DNA of 64,000 bases, taken from NCBI GenBank assembly GCA_965226785.1, contig CBDDEC010000003.1, forward strand, positions 744,001-808,000, given 5' to 3'. The translations under genes and the position numbers were made by a program. Below are positions 9,083-16,929 of this stretch, one piece after another (the stretch's first letter is position 1; each line of letters begins with the position of its first letter). The notes under the pieces are model-generated. The model did no database searches. It had not been told where the DNA came from and saw only the letters and a program-made list of their open reading frames with translations. The DNA comes from CBDDEC01 sp965226785 (GTDB lineage: Bacteria > Chloroflexota > Dehalococcoidia > UBA2979).

Positions 9083-9718
9083 CTAGAGGTTGCGGATCGC
9101 CGTCACGACACGTCCCTGGATATCGACGTTGCTGGCGTTCGTATAAATCGGATCCATCGTCGCGTTCGCGGGCTGGAGGCGGACCCGCTCTCCCTCCATG
9201 TAGAAGCGCTTGAGGGTGGTCTCCTCCTCCTCGCGCAGCCAGACGGCCACCATGTCGCCGTCGTCGCAGGAGTGCGTCGCCTCAAGCACCACGATGTCGC
9301 CGTCGTTGATCAGCGCGTCGATCATGGAGGTGCCCTCGACCCGCAGGGCGAAGAGGCGGTCACGACCGCCGGCCTGCTCGGCCGTCAGCTCGACGAACTC
9401 GTCGGCGCTGGAGAGCGTCTCGGGCAGCACCGGGATCGGTGCGCCGGCCGCGATCTTGCCCAGCAGCGGCACGCTGACCGAGCGTCCGCGCCGCGCGCCC
9501 TGGCCGTTCAGCAGCTCGATGGCGCGCGAGACCTCGCGGTCGCGGCGGATGTAGCCGCGCTCCTCGAGCCGTTTCAGGTTGTAGTCAACCACCGAGGTCG
9601 AGGAGATGTCGCAGCCATGGAGGATGTCTCGGATCGAAGGCGGATAGTCGCGCTCGGCGATGAACTCCCCGAGGAAGTCCAGGATCCGCTGCTGCTTCGT
9701 TGACAGGTCGTCAGTCAT
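9083..9718 (-). CDS. lexA: LexA repressor, SOS regulator
   Basis: 211 aa. The N-terminal winged-helix domain (residues 1-65, KQQRILDFLGEFI...PPSIRDILHGC) binds DNA. The S24 peptidase-like domain has the self-cleavage bond Ala91-Gly92 (IAAGAP), nucleophile Ser131 (EGTSM) and general base Lys170 (TTLKRF), so RecA-stimulated autocleavage should be intact. The ATG at 9718 agrees with known N-termini (TxxQ/KxxIL). A near-consensus GAAC-N4-GTTC box about 250 bp upstream suggests autoregulation. Confidence 0.95.
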   Translation of the reverse strand: MTDDLSTKQQRILDFLGEFIAERDYPPSIRDILHGCDISSTSVVDYNLKRLEERGYIRRDREVSRAIELLNGQGARRGRSVSVPLLGKIAAGAPIPVLPETLSSADEFVELTAEQAGGRDRLFALRVEGTSMIDALINDGDIVVLEATHSCDDGDMVAVWLREEEETTLKRFYMEGERVRLQPANATMDPIYTNASNVDIQGRVVTAIRNL

Positions 9719-9840
9719 GGCTGCTTCCCTCGATGGGCGCTTGCCCGCGCGTCCGTTGGTCTGCCTGCTCTGCCTGGTCGCTGTGTCACGGCTGACGGCG
9801 TCCCGACCAGGAGCAATGCTCCGGATATCCACAACACACC

Positions 9841-9864
9841 CGATCGACCGATCGACCGATCGAG
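9841..9864. repeat. Three tandem copies of CGATCGAC
   Basis: CGATCGAC, CGATCGAC, CGATCGAG in direct tandem. The unit contains the palindrome CGATCG. It lies in the lexA upstream region, 120 bp from the start codon. Confidence 0.8.
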
Positions 9865-9968
9865 GGCGGAGACCGAGTGCGGTCCCTCGCCTCGCCGCGT
9901 TAGCGTCTGACAGGAAACTGCACAATCGGTCACAGTGTGGATAGGTCTGTGGACACCGCCTTCGGTAT

Positions 9969-9980
9969 GCACATATGTTC
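9969..9980. promoter_or_regulatory. LexA operator (SOS box) candidate
   Basis: GCACATATGTTC differs at one base from GAACATATGTTC, which fits the Gram-positive/actinobacterial SOS consensus GAAC-N4-GTTC. It lies between lexA and the LmbE-like gene and could control either. An additional palindrome, TGTTCCGAACA, follows immediately (9981-9991). Confidence 0.5.
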
Positions 9981-10138
9981 TGTTCCGAACAACCGTAGTC
10001 CCACCCCGGCGCCCTCGTCAACCACGCGCATCGCCCGCGACCCCGCTCACAGCCCCTCGTCGCTGCACGCGCTACGATCGCCGCTCGTGTGCGCCCGGCA
10101 CCGCTTCGCGGTGGGGTCAGGCGGCGCGGTCGGGCACG

Positions 10139-10156
10139 GAGAGAGAGAGAGAGAGA
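10139..10156 (+). repeat. (GA)9 tract forming the ribosome-binding region
   Basis: Nine GA dinucleotides are followed by GGGAGCGCG and the ATG at 10166. The tract supplies or flanks the Shine-Dalgarno sequence, so changes in repeat number would alter the spacing or strength of translation initiation. Confidence 0.75.
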
Positions 10157-10165
10157 GGGAGCGCG

Positions 10166-10921
10166 ATGGCGGCGGGCCTCGAGGATCTGTTTGGCGACCA
10201 GCGCCCGGGCGAGCCCAACGAGGAGCTGGGCGAGCGCAAGCGCGCCCTCGTCGTCGCCGCCCATCCGGACGACGCCGACTTCGGCGCCGCCGGCACCGCC
10301 TGCCTGCTGGCGCAGGCCGGCTGGACCGTCCGCTACGTCGTGGTCACCGACGGCTCCAAGGGCAGCGACGACGAGGCGTTCACGCCCGACCGCCTCGTCA
10401 CCACCCGCGCACAGGAGCAGCGCGCCGCCGCCGACCTGCTCGGCGTGCAGGAGGTTGAGTTCCTCGGCTTCACCGACGGGGAACTCGTGCACTCCCGAGA
10501 GCTGCTGGGCGCCATCACCCGCCAGATCCGCGAGTTCCAGCCCTTCGCCGTGTACACGCACGACCCGGAGCCCGTGATCATCGGCAACGCCTTCGTCAAT
10601 CACGGCGACCACCGCGTCACCGGCCTCGCCACCGTCGATGCGGTCTACCCGACGGCCCGCGACCGTCTCAACTTCCCCGAGCAGCTCGAGGACGGGCTGG
10701 CCCCGCACAAGGTGCGCGAGCTCTACCTCTGGGGCTCCAACGAGCCCAACTTCGACGCCGACATCAGCGACGTGATCGAGCGCAAGATCGACGCACTGCT
10801 CGCCCACCCCTCGCAGTTCCCCGTGGAGGATGAGGACTTCCAGCAGCAGATGCGCGTCAACTGGCGTGGCGACGACGGGCGCTACGTCGAGGCCTTCCGG
10901 CGCGTCATCATGTTCATCTAG
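10166..10921 (+). CDS. PIG-L/LmbE family deacetylase
   Basis: 251 aa. The zinc-binding signature AHPDD lies at residues 32-36, with the later metal histidine in NHGDHRVTG (about residues 152-160). The family removes N-acetyl groups from GlcNAc-type sugars (MshB, BshB, GlcNAc-PI de-N-acetylase). The sequence fits the bacterial LmbE branch but does not settle the substrate. Because a CysS/MshC-family ligase occurs at 17-18 kb, a role in a mycothiol-like thiol is possible but not shown. The start was chosen at 10166, just after the GA-rich ribosome-binding region. Confidence 0.85.
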   Translation: MAAGLEDLFGDQRPGEPNEELGERKRALVVAAHPDDADFGAAGTACLLAQAGWTVRYVVVTDGSKGSDDEAFTPDRLVTTRAQEQRAAADLLGVQEVEFLGFTDGELVHSRELLGAITRQIREFQPFAVYTHDPEPVIIGNAFVNHGDHRVTGLATVDAVYPTARDRLNFPEQLEDGLAPHKVRELYLWGSNEPNFDADISDVIERKIDALLAHPSQFPVEDEDFQQQMRVNWRGDDGRYVEAFRRVIMFI

Positions 10922-10944
10922 CGGCTGGGGAGATCTCGCGCGCC

Positions 10945-11430
10945 ATGCCTCTGCCCGACCCAGCCAGCCACTGCCCCGCCTGCGGCGCCTCCTTCGCCGC
11001 CGACGCGCCGGCCTCGGCGCGCACCTGCGAGGCGTGCGAGCGCGTCTGGTACCGCGACCCGAAGGTGGCCACGGGCGTGGTCGTGGAGCACGAGGGTCGC
11101 ATCCTCCTGGTCCGCCGCAACCACGAGCCCATGCTCGGCCGCTGGGCCTTCCCCTCCGGCTACGTCGACGCCGGCGAAGTCGTCGAGGACGCCGCCGCGC
11201 GCGAGGTGCGCGAGGAGACGCACGTCGAGGTCGCGCTCGACCGCCTGCTCGGCGTCTGGAGCCACCCGGGCGACCCGGTTGTCTTCATCGCCTACGCCGG
11301 CCACCTCGTCCGCGGCGAGGCCGTCGCCGGGCCCGAAGCGTTCGAGGTGGGGTGGTTCGACCCGGACGCGCTGCCCGACCTCCCCTTCCCCCACGACGAC
11401 GAGGTGATCGCCGCCTGGCGGCGCGGATAG
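10945..11430 (+). CDS. NUDIX hydrolase with N-terminal zinc ribbon
   Basis: 161 aa. A four-cysteine ribbon (Cys10, Cys13, Cys28, Cys31) precedes the hydrolase domain. The Nudix box runs from Gly72 through Glu78 to RExxEE at 86-91, with His in place of the usual last Gly at 93, so the metal-binding glutamates are present. The layout resembles the short zinc-ribbon Nudix proteins related to NADH pyrophosphatase that hydrolyse ADP-ribose or dinucleotides. It starts 23 bp after the LmbE-like gene on the same strand, probably in one transcript. Confidence 0.85.
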   Translation: MPLPDPASHCPACGASFAADAPASARTCEACERVWYRDPKVATGVVVEHEGRILLVRRNHEPMLGRWAFPSGYVDAGEVVEDAAAREVREETHVEVALDRLLGVWSHPGDPVVFIAYAGHLVRGEAVAGPEAFEVGWFDPDALPDLPFPHDDEVIAAWRRG

Positions 11431-11625
11431 AACACGCCACGGCGGCGGATCCTCGACTGGCCGCATCCGGTTTTCGGACCGCCAGCCCGCCCCCGCGCAC
11501 CTTCGCATCGCTGACGCCATGCGGCCGCTGCATCGGATCGTGCTGAGACTTGTCAGGAAGTAGTCAGGATCCTTCGGAGCCGTTGAGGATCGTTCAGAAT
11601 GGCTCTTGCGGATCAGTAACGGCTT

Positions 11626-11666
11626 CGGTATCGTCTCAGCGCTCGGTATCTCCCGGGATCGATACC
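11626..11666. promoter_or_regulatory. Cluster of GGTATC half-sites upstream of the secreted protease
   Basis: GGTATC occurs at 11627 and 11645 in direct orientation and as GATACC at 11661, the last two flanking the palindrome TCCCGGGA. The cluster lies 26 bp before the protease start codon. It looks like an operator or a hairpin in the leader; the factor is unknown. The 11431-11625 stretch upstream shows no gene. Confidence 0.35.
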
Positions 11667-11691
11667 ACACTTCTGAGAGGGGTGGGCCTCC

Positions 11692-12300
11692 GTGCATACC
11701 GGGTCCAAGCTTCCATGGCTGGCTGCTGTGATTGCTGTAGTCATTGGGGCGGCTGCGCTTCTGCCAGATGACTCTGCCGATGCTCACTCGGCCGGGTTTC
11801 TCTGGGATACGAACCTAACGATGAAGGTCGATCACATCAGCGGTGGCTTCTGGGATGGAGCAGTGCTGAGTGCAGTCATCGACTACAACACGAAAGTCCC
11901 CAGCGCGACTCTGGGGTTGTCGCTGTGCTCTGGCTGCCACAACGTGGGTGTGTACAAGGCGAATCTTGGTACCGGCGTTCCTGCTGGGCGGGCACTACCG
12001 CGAGACGCCGGGTCACTCTGCTACAACTACCCGGGCTTTGGCTATACAGGCAACTGCGGCACCTCTGGATCGGCGCGCGCCGACTCCGGCCGCGTCAACT
12101 TCAACAACAACTCCTTCATTACGCCGTTGCTCAGTAGCACGTCCCAAGGCTTCATTATTCGTCACGAATTGGGGCATCACGGCGGGTTCGACCACGTCTC
12201 TTGCTCGACGAACTCGGTCATGAAGGCTGGCGGCTGTTCCGGCTCGTTCCCGAGCTCTCTCCAGTCGCATGACCAGACTGAGATTGCAACTCACTACTAG
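11692..12300 (+). CDS. Secreted metzincin-type zinc metalloprotease
   Basis: 202 aa, GTG start with GAGAGGGG at 11675-11682. There is a signal peptide (hydrophobic residues 8-23) with a possible AxA cleavage near ADA at 29-31. The metzincin zinc site HELGHHGGFDH fits HExxHxxGxxH exactly, and a Met-turn-like SVMK follows about 12 residues later. Six cysteines could form disulfides. The catalytic domain is small and no C-terminal targeting domain is present. Composition is less GC-rich than the flanks. It resembles bacterial matrixin/archaemetzincin-like peptidases; the substrate is unknown. Confidence 0.8.
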   Translation: MHTGSKLPWLAAVIAVVIGAAALLPDDSADAHSAGFLWDTNLTMKVDHISGGFWDGAVLSAVIDYNTKVPSATLGLSLCSGCHNVGVYKANLGTGVPAGRALPRDAGSLCYNYPGFGYTGNCGTSGSARADSGRVNFNNNSFITPLLSSTSQGFIIRHELGHHGGFDHVSCSTNSVMKAGGCSGSFPSSLQSHDQTEIATHY

Positions 12301-12314
12301 AAAGCCACACAACT

Positions 12315-13007
12315 GTGAAGAAGTCATTGACTTTCCATCGCTCCCTCGTGGTCGCCGTCCTGACGATCTCCGTCGTGGGCAGCATGATCAGCTTTGCGAC
12401 GTTTCGTTCCTCTCCGGACGCTGACGTCCAGGTTGACGGTCTAGCTCACTTCCCGAGACCAAGCAGCGTGCGCGAGCTGCTGCTGACCTCGAATCTCGTA
12501 GTAGTCGGGACTGTGCTTGAACGAACCGACGAGACGTTCGAGCTCCCGTACAACGCGGCGGAAATCCGCGCAACGCTTCGACCAGGGGACCCACCGATCG
12601 AGCCGTTCCCTTTTACGTATTACAGCTTCCAAGTCGATCAGGTCGTCCATGATGAGGTCGGCGTAGAAAACGTGATCGAACTGCGTCTCGCTGGCCACGA
12701 GGTCGACGGCCGCTTGCTCAGCATCATGGACGCGCCGGCGGTGGGTGACCGTCTCCTCATGGTGCTCGGAAATAATCCAGACGGCTCGTTCGGGCCAATT
12801 ACCGCGTTTCACAGCTTCACCCTCGACGGCCCCGAGGCTCGATACGTCTCAGGTGAATCCGGGTCTCGGGTTCTGGGCTTCACGAACGCGCGGGCACCCC
12901 AGGCGTTCATCGCGCAGATCAGAGCCGAACTGAACCGCCGCGGGCCAAGTCCGGTCGAGTTCGATCGCAACAATCTGGTTCCGCGGCCGATAGCGCCGGC
13001 GCGCTAA
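12315..13007 (+). CDS. Secreted partner of the metzincin; possible NTR/TIMP-like fold
   Basis: 230 aa from a GTG at 12315, 14 bp after the protease stop. No Shine-Dalgarno is visible, so translation may be coupled. An N-terminal signal or anchor (about residues 10-30) precedes a beta-rich domain: SNLVVVGTVLER, YYSFQVDQVVHD, VIELRLAG, VGDRLLMVLG, then SFTLDG. The order V-x-GTV, F-x-V-x-x-V, short basic-poor strand and GDxxLxxL recalls NTR/OB-fold domains such as TIMP, the animal metzincin inhibitors. That similarity is by eye only. The C-terminus is Pro/Arg-rich. Like its neighbour it is less GC-rich than surrounding genes. Confidence 0.5.
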   Translation: MKKSLTFHRSLVVAVLTISVVGSMISFATFRSSPDADVQVDGLAHFPRPSSVRELLLTSNLVVVGTVLERTDETFELPYNAAEIRATLRPGDPPIEPFPFTYYSFQVDQVVHDEVGVENVIELRLAGHEVDGRLLSIMDAPAVGDRLLMVLGNNPDGSFGPITAFHSFTLDGPEARYVSGESGSRVLGFTNARAPQAFIAQIRAELNRRGPSPVEFDRNNLVPRPIAPAR

Positions 13008-13361
13008 CGACGGATCACCGCTGGATTTCGGCAGCAGAACCACTGGCTTGTGGCTTTGAAGGGCGGTCGGCAGCACGTCGGCCGCCCTTGACTTCCTGAG
13101 ATCGTTCTTCAGAAGAGTGAAGATCAGTCCTCGCGCACCGAGCTCCACGGATGTCGCACTGGGCACGTCTTCTCTACTGGTCTGCGGAGGGGGTGCGGGG
13201 GATACTTCCCCGCTTAAGTCCTGGGCGGGCGGGTGGGAACGGTCGCGGTTCGACTTCGGCCGACGGCGCCTGGCCCGCGGCCACTGGCGCCGTGGGCAGA
13301 TCGCGTGTAGAAATCCATGGCGCGACCGGCGCGCAGACGCGCGCGACCGAAGGGACCTCAC
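13008..13361. other. Intergenic stretch after the protease pair
   Basis: 354 bp with no convincing gene. Open frames here lack codon bias and recognisable residues. It contains the terminator-like hairpin at 13059-13089. Base composition returns from the lower-GC protease patch to the usual high-GC background near 13180. Confidence 0.5.
13059..13089 (+). terminator. Terminator-like hairpin after the protease pair
   Basis: AAGGGCGG (13059-13066) pairs perfectly with CCGCCCTT (13082-13089) across a 15-base loop. It is 52 bp after the stop of the metzincin partner gene. No long T-run follows. Confidence 0.5.
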
Positions 13362-13694
13362 ATGGAAGTCACAATGGTGCTCACCGAGCGCTGCGAACAC
13401 CAGGACGACATCCGCGCCGTCCTCAAGGAGGCCATTGCCGAGGCCGGCCTGGGCGACCTCGAGGTGCAGGAGACGCAGATCCGCGCCGACGAGGAGGCGA
13501 TCGAGGCGAAGTGCATCGGCTCGCCGACGATCCGCGTCGATGGCCTCGATGTCGAGTACCAGGAGCGGGAGCCCGATGAGCGGTCCTCCGGCTGCCGCTA
13601 CTTCAACACGACGGCCGGCTGGAAGCCGGTCCCGGAAAAGGGCATGATCGCACGTGCGCTGGAGCGCGCGAAGGAACGCGACGCGGGCGAGTAG
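13362..13694 (+). CDS. Thioredoxin-like protein
   Basis: 110 aa, ATG at 13362 with AGGGA 11 bp upstream. The pattern ERCEHQDDIRAVLKEAI, then GSPTIRVDGLDVEY, then SSGCRYF fits a thioredoxin/glutaredoxin-like fold. The cis-proline would be in GSPT. Only one cysteine (Cys11) stands where a CxxC pair is usual, with further cysteines at about 51 and 78. Similar proteins are found as small stand-alone thioredoxin-fold genes (DUF2703-like). The redox partner is unknown. Confidence 0.55.
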   Translation: MEVTMVLTERCEHQDDIRAVLKEAIAEAGLGDLEVQETQIRADEEAIEAKCIGSPTIRVDGLDVEYQEREPDERSSGCRYFNTTAGWKPVPEKGMIARALERAKERDAGE

Positions 13695-13721
13695 CCCGCC
13701 GCGCCCGGGAAGATCACGGCC

Positions 13722-14279
13722 ATGCCCGACCGACCATCCGAACGCAACGACCCCGACCCGCCCGAGGAGCAACCGCCCGCGGATGAGCCCGAGGATGTCG
13801 AGCGCACGTCGCCCGAACCGTCAGCGCCCGAGCCGTCGCCGCCCGAGCCGTCAGCGCCTGAGCCCCCCTCGCTCGGCGCCAGTCTGCGCCGCCTCGCGCA
13901 GGCCGCTGGTGAGGCCGCCGACGCCGGGATCCAGGAGGCGTCGCGCCAGGCCCAGCGGGCCGCCGAGGCCGCGCGTCCCGAGGCGGAGCGGCTCGCGAAG
14001 CAGGCGAAGTCCGCCCTCGACGCCGCGCGGCCGCACGCGGAGCGCGCCGCCAGCCAGGCGCGCGACTACGTCGTCGAGCACGAGGACGAGTTGAAGCGCG
14101 CCGCCGGTCGTGGCGCGCGCATCGCCGCCGACGCGGCGACCCCGCGCGTCCTGCGCCCCGCCGTCCGCGCCGCCGAGGACGAGCTGCGTAAGCCGAAGCC
14201 CACCGACGAGGACACGGTGAGCGACGAAGACGACGAATCCGAAGGCGCCTCCGACGAGGCGCCCAGGAGCGACGGGTAA
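13722..14279 (+). CDS. Low-complexity Pro/Glu and Ala-rich protein
   Basis: 185 aa. Residues 1-50 are Pro/Glu/Ser-rich with PEPSAPEPSPPEPSAPEPPS-like repeats, whose DNA is itself repetitive (CCGTCAGCGCCCGAG units near 13816-13860). Residues 52-140 form a long Ala/Glu/Arg/Gln amphipathic helix, with heptads of Ala and Gln resembling LEA/apolipoprotein-like or coiled-coil proteins. The tail is acidic. No enzyme motif is seen. It starts 28 bp after the thioredoxin-like gene. Confidence 0.55.
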   Translation: MPDRPSERNDPDPPEEQPPADEPEDVERTSPEPSAPEPSPPEPSAPEPPSLGASLRRLAQAAGEAADAGIQEASRQAQRAAEAARPEAERLAKQAKSALDAARPHAERAASQARDYVVEHEDELKRAAGRGARIAADAATPRVLRPAVRAAEDELRKPKPTDEDTVSDEDDESEGASDEAPRSDG

Positions 14280-14297
14280 CACCGGTACTCCGACGCT

Positions 14298-15620
14298 CTA
14301 CTCGCGCGTCGCCGTCGAATCGGCTGGATCGTCGAGGACGAGACCGGCGGCGCGGGCGCTGCGGCGATAGCTCTCGCCGCGGACCAGCGCGGCGGCGACC
14401 AGCATCAGCACGGCCGTCCCCAGGAAACCGGCGGCGTAGAGCGCGAAGGGCAGGCCGTAGCTGCCAGTCGCGTCGAACAGCACCGCGCCGGCCAGCGGAC
14501 CGACGAACTGCCCGCCGAAGGCGATCAGCGCCACCGTGCCGCTGACGGCGCCGAAGTGGCGCACGCCCAGGGTGCGCGTGACCAACAGCGGCTCCAGCAT
14601 CGGCGCGAACGCACCGCCCACGCCCCAGAGCAGAATGAACCCGGCGATGCCGGGCGTGTCCGTCGAGGCCATCAGCAGGAACAGCGCGGCTGCCTGCGAC
14701 AGCGAGACGAGGACGGCGAGCCGGTAGACCCGCTCCACCCTCGACAGCCCGAGGCCCAGCGGGACACGGAGGACGGTCCGCACCAGCGCCGCGAGGGCGA
14801 TGATCACCGCGCCGGTCTGCACTTCGCGGCTCTCGAAGAAGTCGACGCCCAGCGTCGTCACTGCGCCCTGTCCGAGGAAGAACAGCATCAGCCCGCCCGA
14901 CATCGCCCAGAACACGCCGCTACGGAGCGCCGAGGCGACGTCGAAGCCCCATTCTGGCGCATCGTCGCTCGCGGGCGCCTCGTCCGAGGCGCGGACCGGC
15001 CTCAAACCCACCTCGCGCGGGTGGTCCGCAACGACGAGGATCGCGGCGAAGCCATAGGCGACGAGCATCGCGCCGGCGCTGACGAGCACGGCCACGTGCC
15101 AGTCCCAGCGGCCCTCGATCCAGTCCATCGCTGGCAGGAACGCCGCGCCGCCGAGGCCGAAGCCGGTAGTGATCACGCCCAGCGCCGCCTGCCGCCGGCG
15201 GCCCTCGAACCAGCGGGTGATCACCCAGTTGAACGGGATCGGCATGATCAGCGTTCGCGCCGCGCCGGCCGCGCCCCACCCGAGGTAGAGCTGCCACAGG
15301 TTCGTCGCCTGCGAGGCCCCCGCATATGCCAGCGGGGCGATGATGGCGCCGGCGATCAGCACCCGGCGCGCGCCTCGACGGTCGATGTAGCGACCGGTCA
15401 GCGGGCCCAGCAACGAGAACAACGCATTGCCGACCATGAACGCGCCGACCACCGGCCCACGATTGACGTCGAACTCCTCGGAGATCGCCGGGATGTAGAC
15501 GGCGACGGCCCAGAACGAAGCGCCGGCCGCGACCATGTTGCCCAGGATCGCGACGGCGACGATGACCCACCCGTAGTGGAATGGCAGGCGGTCCAATCGG
15601 GACGCCAGAGGCGAGCGCAT
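14298..15620 (-). CDS. MFS transporter (oxalate/formate-monocarboxylate-like)
   Basis: 440 aa with twelve predicted spans. TM1 begins FHYGWVIVAVAILGN, and RYIDRRGARRVLIAG between TM2 and TM3 is the MFS loop motif. The ATG at 15620 is preferred because GAAGGG lies 7-12 bp upstream; an in-frame ATG at 15647 is less well placed. The sequence groups with OFA/monocarboxylate carriers by the TM1 start and the GPLTGRYIDRRGAR block. It is divergent from the LLM oxidoreductase with about 80 bp between. Confidence 0.85.
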   Translation of the reverse strand: MRSPLASRLDRLPFHYGWVIVAVAILGNMVAAGASFWAVAVYIPAISEEFDVNRGPVVGAFMVGNALFSLLGPLTGRYIDRRGARRVLIAGAIIAPLAYAGASQATNLWQLYLGWGAAGAARTLIMPIPFNWVITRWFEGRRRQAALGVITTGFGLGGAAFLPAMDWIEGRWDWHVAVLVSAGAMLVAYGFAAILVVADHPREVGLRPVRASDEAPASDDAPEWGFDVASALRSGVFWAMSGGLMLFFLGQGAVTTLGVDFFESREVQTGAVIIALAALVRTVLRVPLGLGLSRVERVYRLAVLVSLSQAAALFLLMASTDTPGIAGFILLWGVGGAFAPMLEPLLVTRTLGVRHFGAVSGTVALIAFGGQFVGPLAGAVLFDATGSYGLPFALYAAGFLGTAVLMLVAAALVRGESYRRSARAAGLVLDDPADSTATRE

Positions 15621-15703
15621 CCGCCACCCTTCGTTCGTCGGTGCCATGCATCTACGATGTCGGCCCGCGCCCAAGGGCGGTGCGGCAGCCGAGGAGCCAC
15701 GCC

Positions 15704-16765
15704 ATGCAAGTATCCGTGTCGCTGCAGCGATACGCTATCGAGGACTGGGGGGAGACCCTCGAGTTCGCACTGATGGCTGAGCGACTCGGCGTCGACTCGC
15801 TCTGGAGCGCCGAGGCGTGGGCGCACGACGGCGCGACTCCGCTCGCCTGGTTGATGGCGCAGACTGAGCGGCTCCGCTTCGGCACCGGCATCCTGCAGGT
15901 GGGTACGCGCTCCGCGGCGCTCGTGGCGATGACCGCGATGACGCTCGACGCGATGTCGGGCGGGCGCTTCATCCTCGGCCTGGGCACTAGCGGACCGCAG
16001 GTCATCGAGGGCTGGCACGGCGTGCCGTTCCGCAAGCCGATTAAGCACACGCGCGAGCTGATCGAGATCTGTCGCCGCGTCTTTAACGGCGAGACGCTCG
16101 CCTACGACGGCGAGTTCTACCAGCTCCCGCTGGACGCCGAACATGGCGGCACGGGCGAGGGGAAGGCGCTCCGCACGGGCGCGCCCGCGACGCCGAACCT
16201 GCCGATCTACGTCGCCTCGCTCGGTCCGGCCAATCTGCGCATGACCGGCGAGCTGGCGGACGGCTGGCTCGGCGGCTCGTTCATCCCGGAGACGGCCGAG
16301 GTCTTCCTCGAGCCGATGCGCGCGGGCGCCGAGGCGGCGGGTCGCAGCCTCGACGACATCGACCTCGCCGTCGGCGGTGCAGTCTGGTTCACGGACGACC
16401 CGGAGCGCGCAGCGGAGACGCTGCGTCCCGGCCTCGCCTTCAGCCTCGGGGCCATGGGGTCACACCGCAACAACTTCTACAACGACGCCTACTCGCGGCA
16501 GGGCTGGGCCGACGAGGCGAAGGAGATCCAGCGCCTCTGGCTCGACGGACGCCGCGACGAGGCGCGCGCCGCCGTGCCGGTCGAAATGCTGCTGAAGACC
16601 CACCTCATCGGCGACGAACAGGCAGTCATGGACCGCTTGCGGATCTACCGCGACGCCGGTATCAACACGTTCCGCGTCGGCCCGCACGGCGATTCGCTCC
16701 GCGAACGCGGTGACACCATCGAGCGGTTCATGGACCTCGTGCGGCAGCTCGACGCGGAGGGCTAG
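15704..16765 (+). CDS. LLM-class F420/FMN-dependent oxidoreductase
   Basis: 353 aa, luciferase-like TIM barrel. Landmarks are the N-terminal AMQVSVSLQRY, SLWSAEAWAHDGATPLAWL, FGTGILQVGTR and LGLGTSGPQVIEGWHG, which in this family hold the flavin and F420 phosphate groups, and the C-terminal YRDAGINTFRVGP. Because the genome makes F420 (npdG-cofE at 3-4.5 kb), F420 is the likelier cofactor. The start at 15704 leaves a normal N-terminus. The substrate is unknown. Confidence 0.88.
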   Translation: MQVSVSLQRYAIEDWGETLEFALMAERLGVDSLWSAEAWAHDGATPLAWLMAQTERLRFGTGILQVGTRSAALVAMTAMTLDAMSGGRFILGLGTSGPQVIEGWHGVPFRKPIKHTRELIEICRRVFNGETLAYDGEFYQLPLDAEHGGTGEGKALRTGAPATPNLPIYVASLGPANLRMTGELADGWLGGSFIPETAEVFLEPMRAGAEAAGRSLDDIDLAVGGAVWFTDDPERAAETLRPGLAFSLGAMGSHRNNFYNDAYSRQGWADEAKEIQRLWLDGRRDEARAAVPVEMLLKTHLIGDEQAVMDRLRIYRDAGINTFRVGPHGDSLRERGDTIERFMDLVRQLDAEG

Positions 16766-16929
16766 GCGCGGCCGCTACCGCTCACTCCAGAAACCCCGGA
16801 GGGGACCGGAGGCGTCATCCAGGATCCCTGCAAAGCCGTCCGCCGACTCTGGAACCGCGTTCCCGCCGTGACCAGCCGAGGTCACTGCCAGGTCATGCTC
16901 CATGGGCGGAGGGTTAGGCGCGCTGGAGG

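Larger units (their letters stand above)
9719..10165. other. Divergent lexA/LmbE intergenic region with possible DnaA boxes
   Basis: 447 bp with no convincing gene. Two 9-mers are one mismatch from the DnaA box TTATCCACA: 9825-9833 (ATATCCACA, plus strand) and 9936-9944 (CTATCCACA, minus strand). A weaker third lies at 9948-9956. The region also holds the 8-bp tandem repeat, the SOS-like box and the GA tract listed separately. It is not AT-rich and has no dnaA or dnaN neighbour, so a chromosome origin is not supported. Confidence 0.35.

Noticed and set aside
9841..9864. CRISPR-type repeat array
   Set aside because: Units are 8 bp in direct contact with no spacers; no cas genes in the window.
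9719..10165. Chromosomal origin of replication suggested by DnaA-like boxes
   Set aside because: Only two one-mismatch boxes, no AT-rich unwinding stretch, and no dnaA, dnaN or gidA nearby.
12315..13007. Reading the partner gene as a lipoprotein
   Set aside because: The N-terminal hydrophobic segment has no cysteine lipobox.
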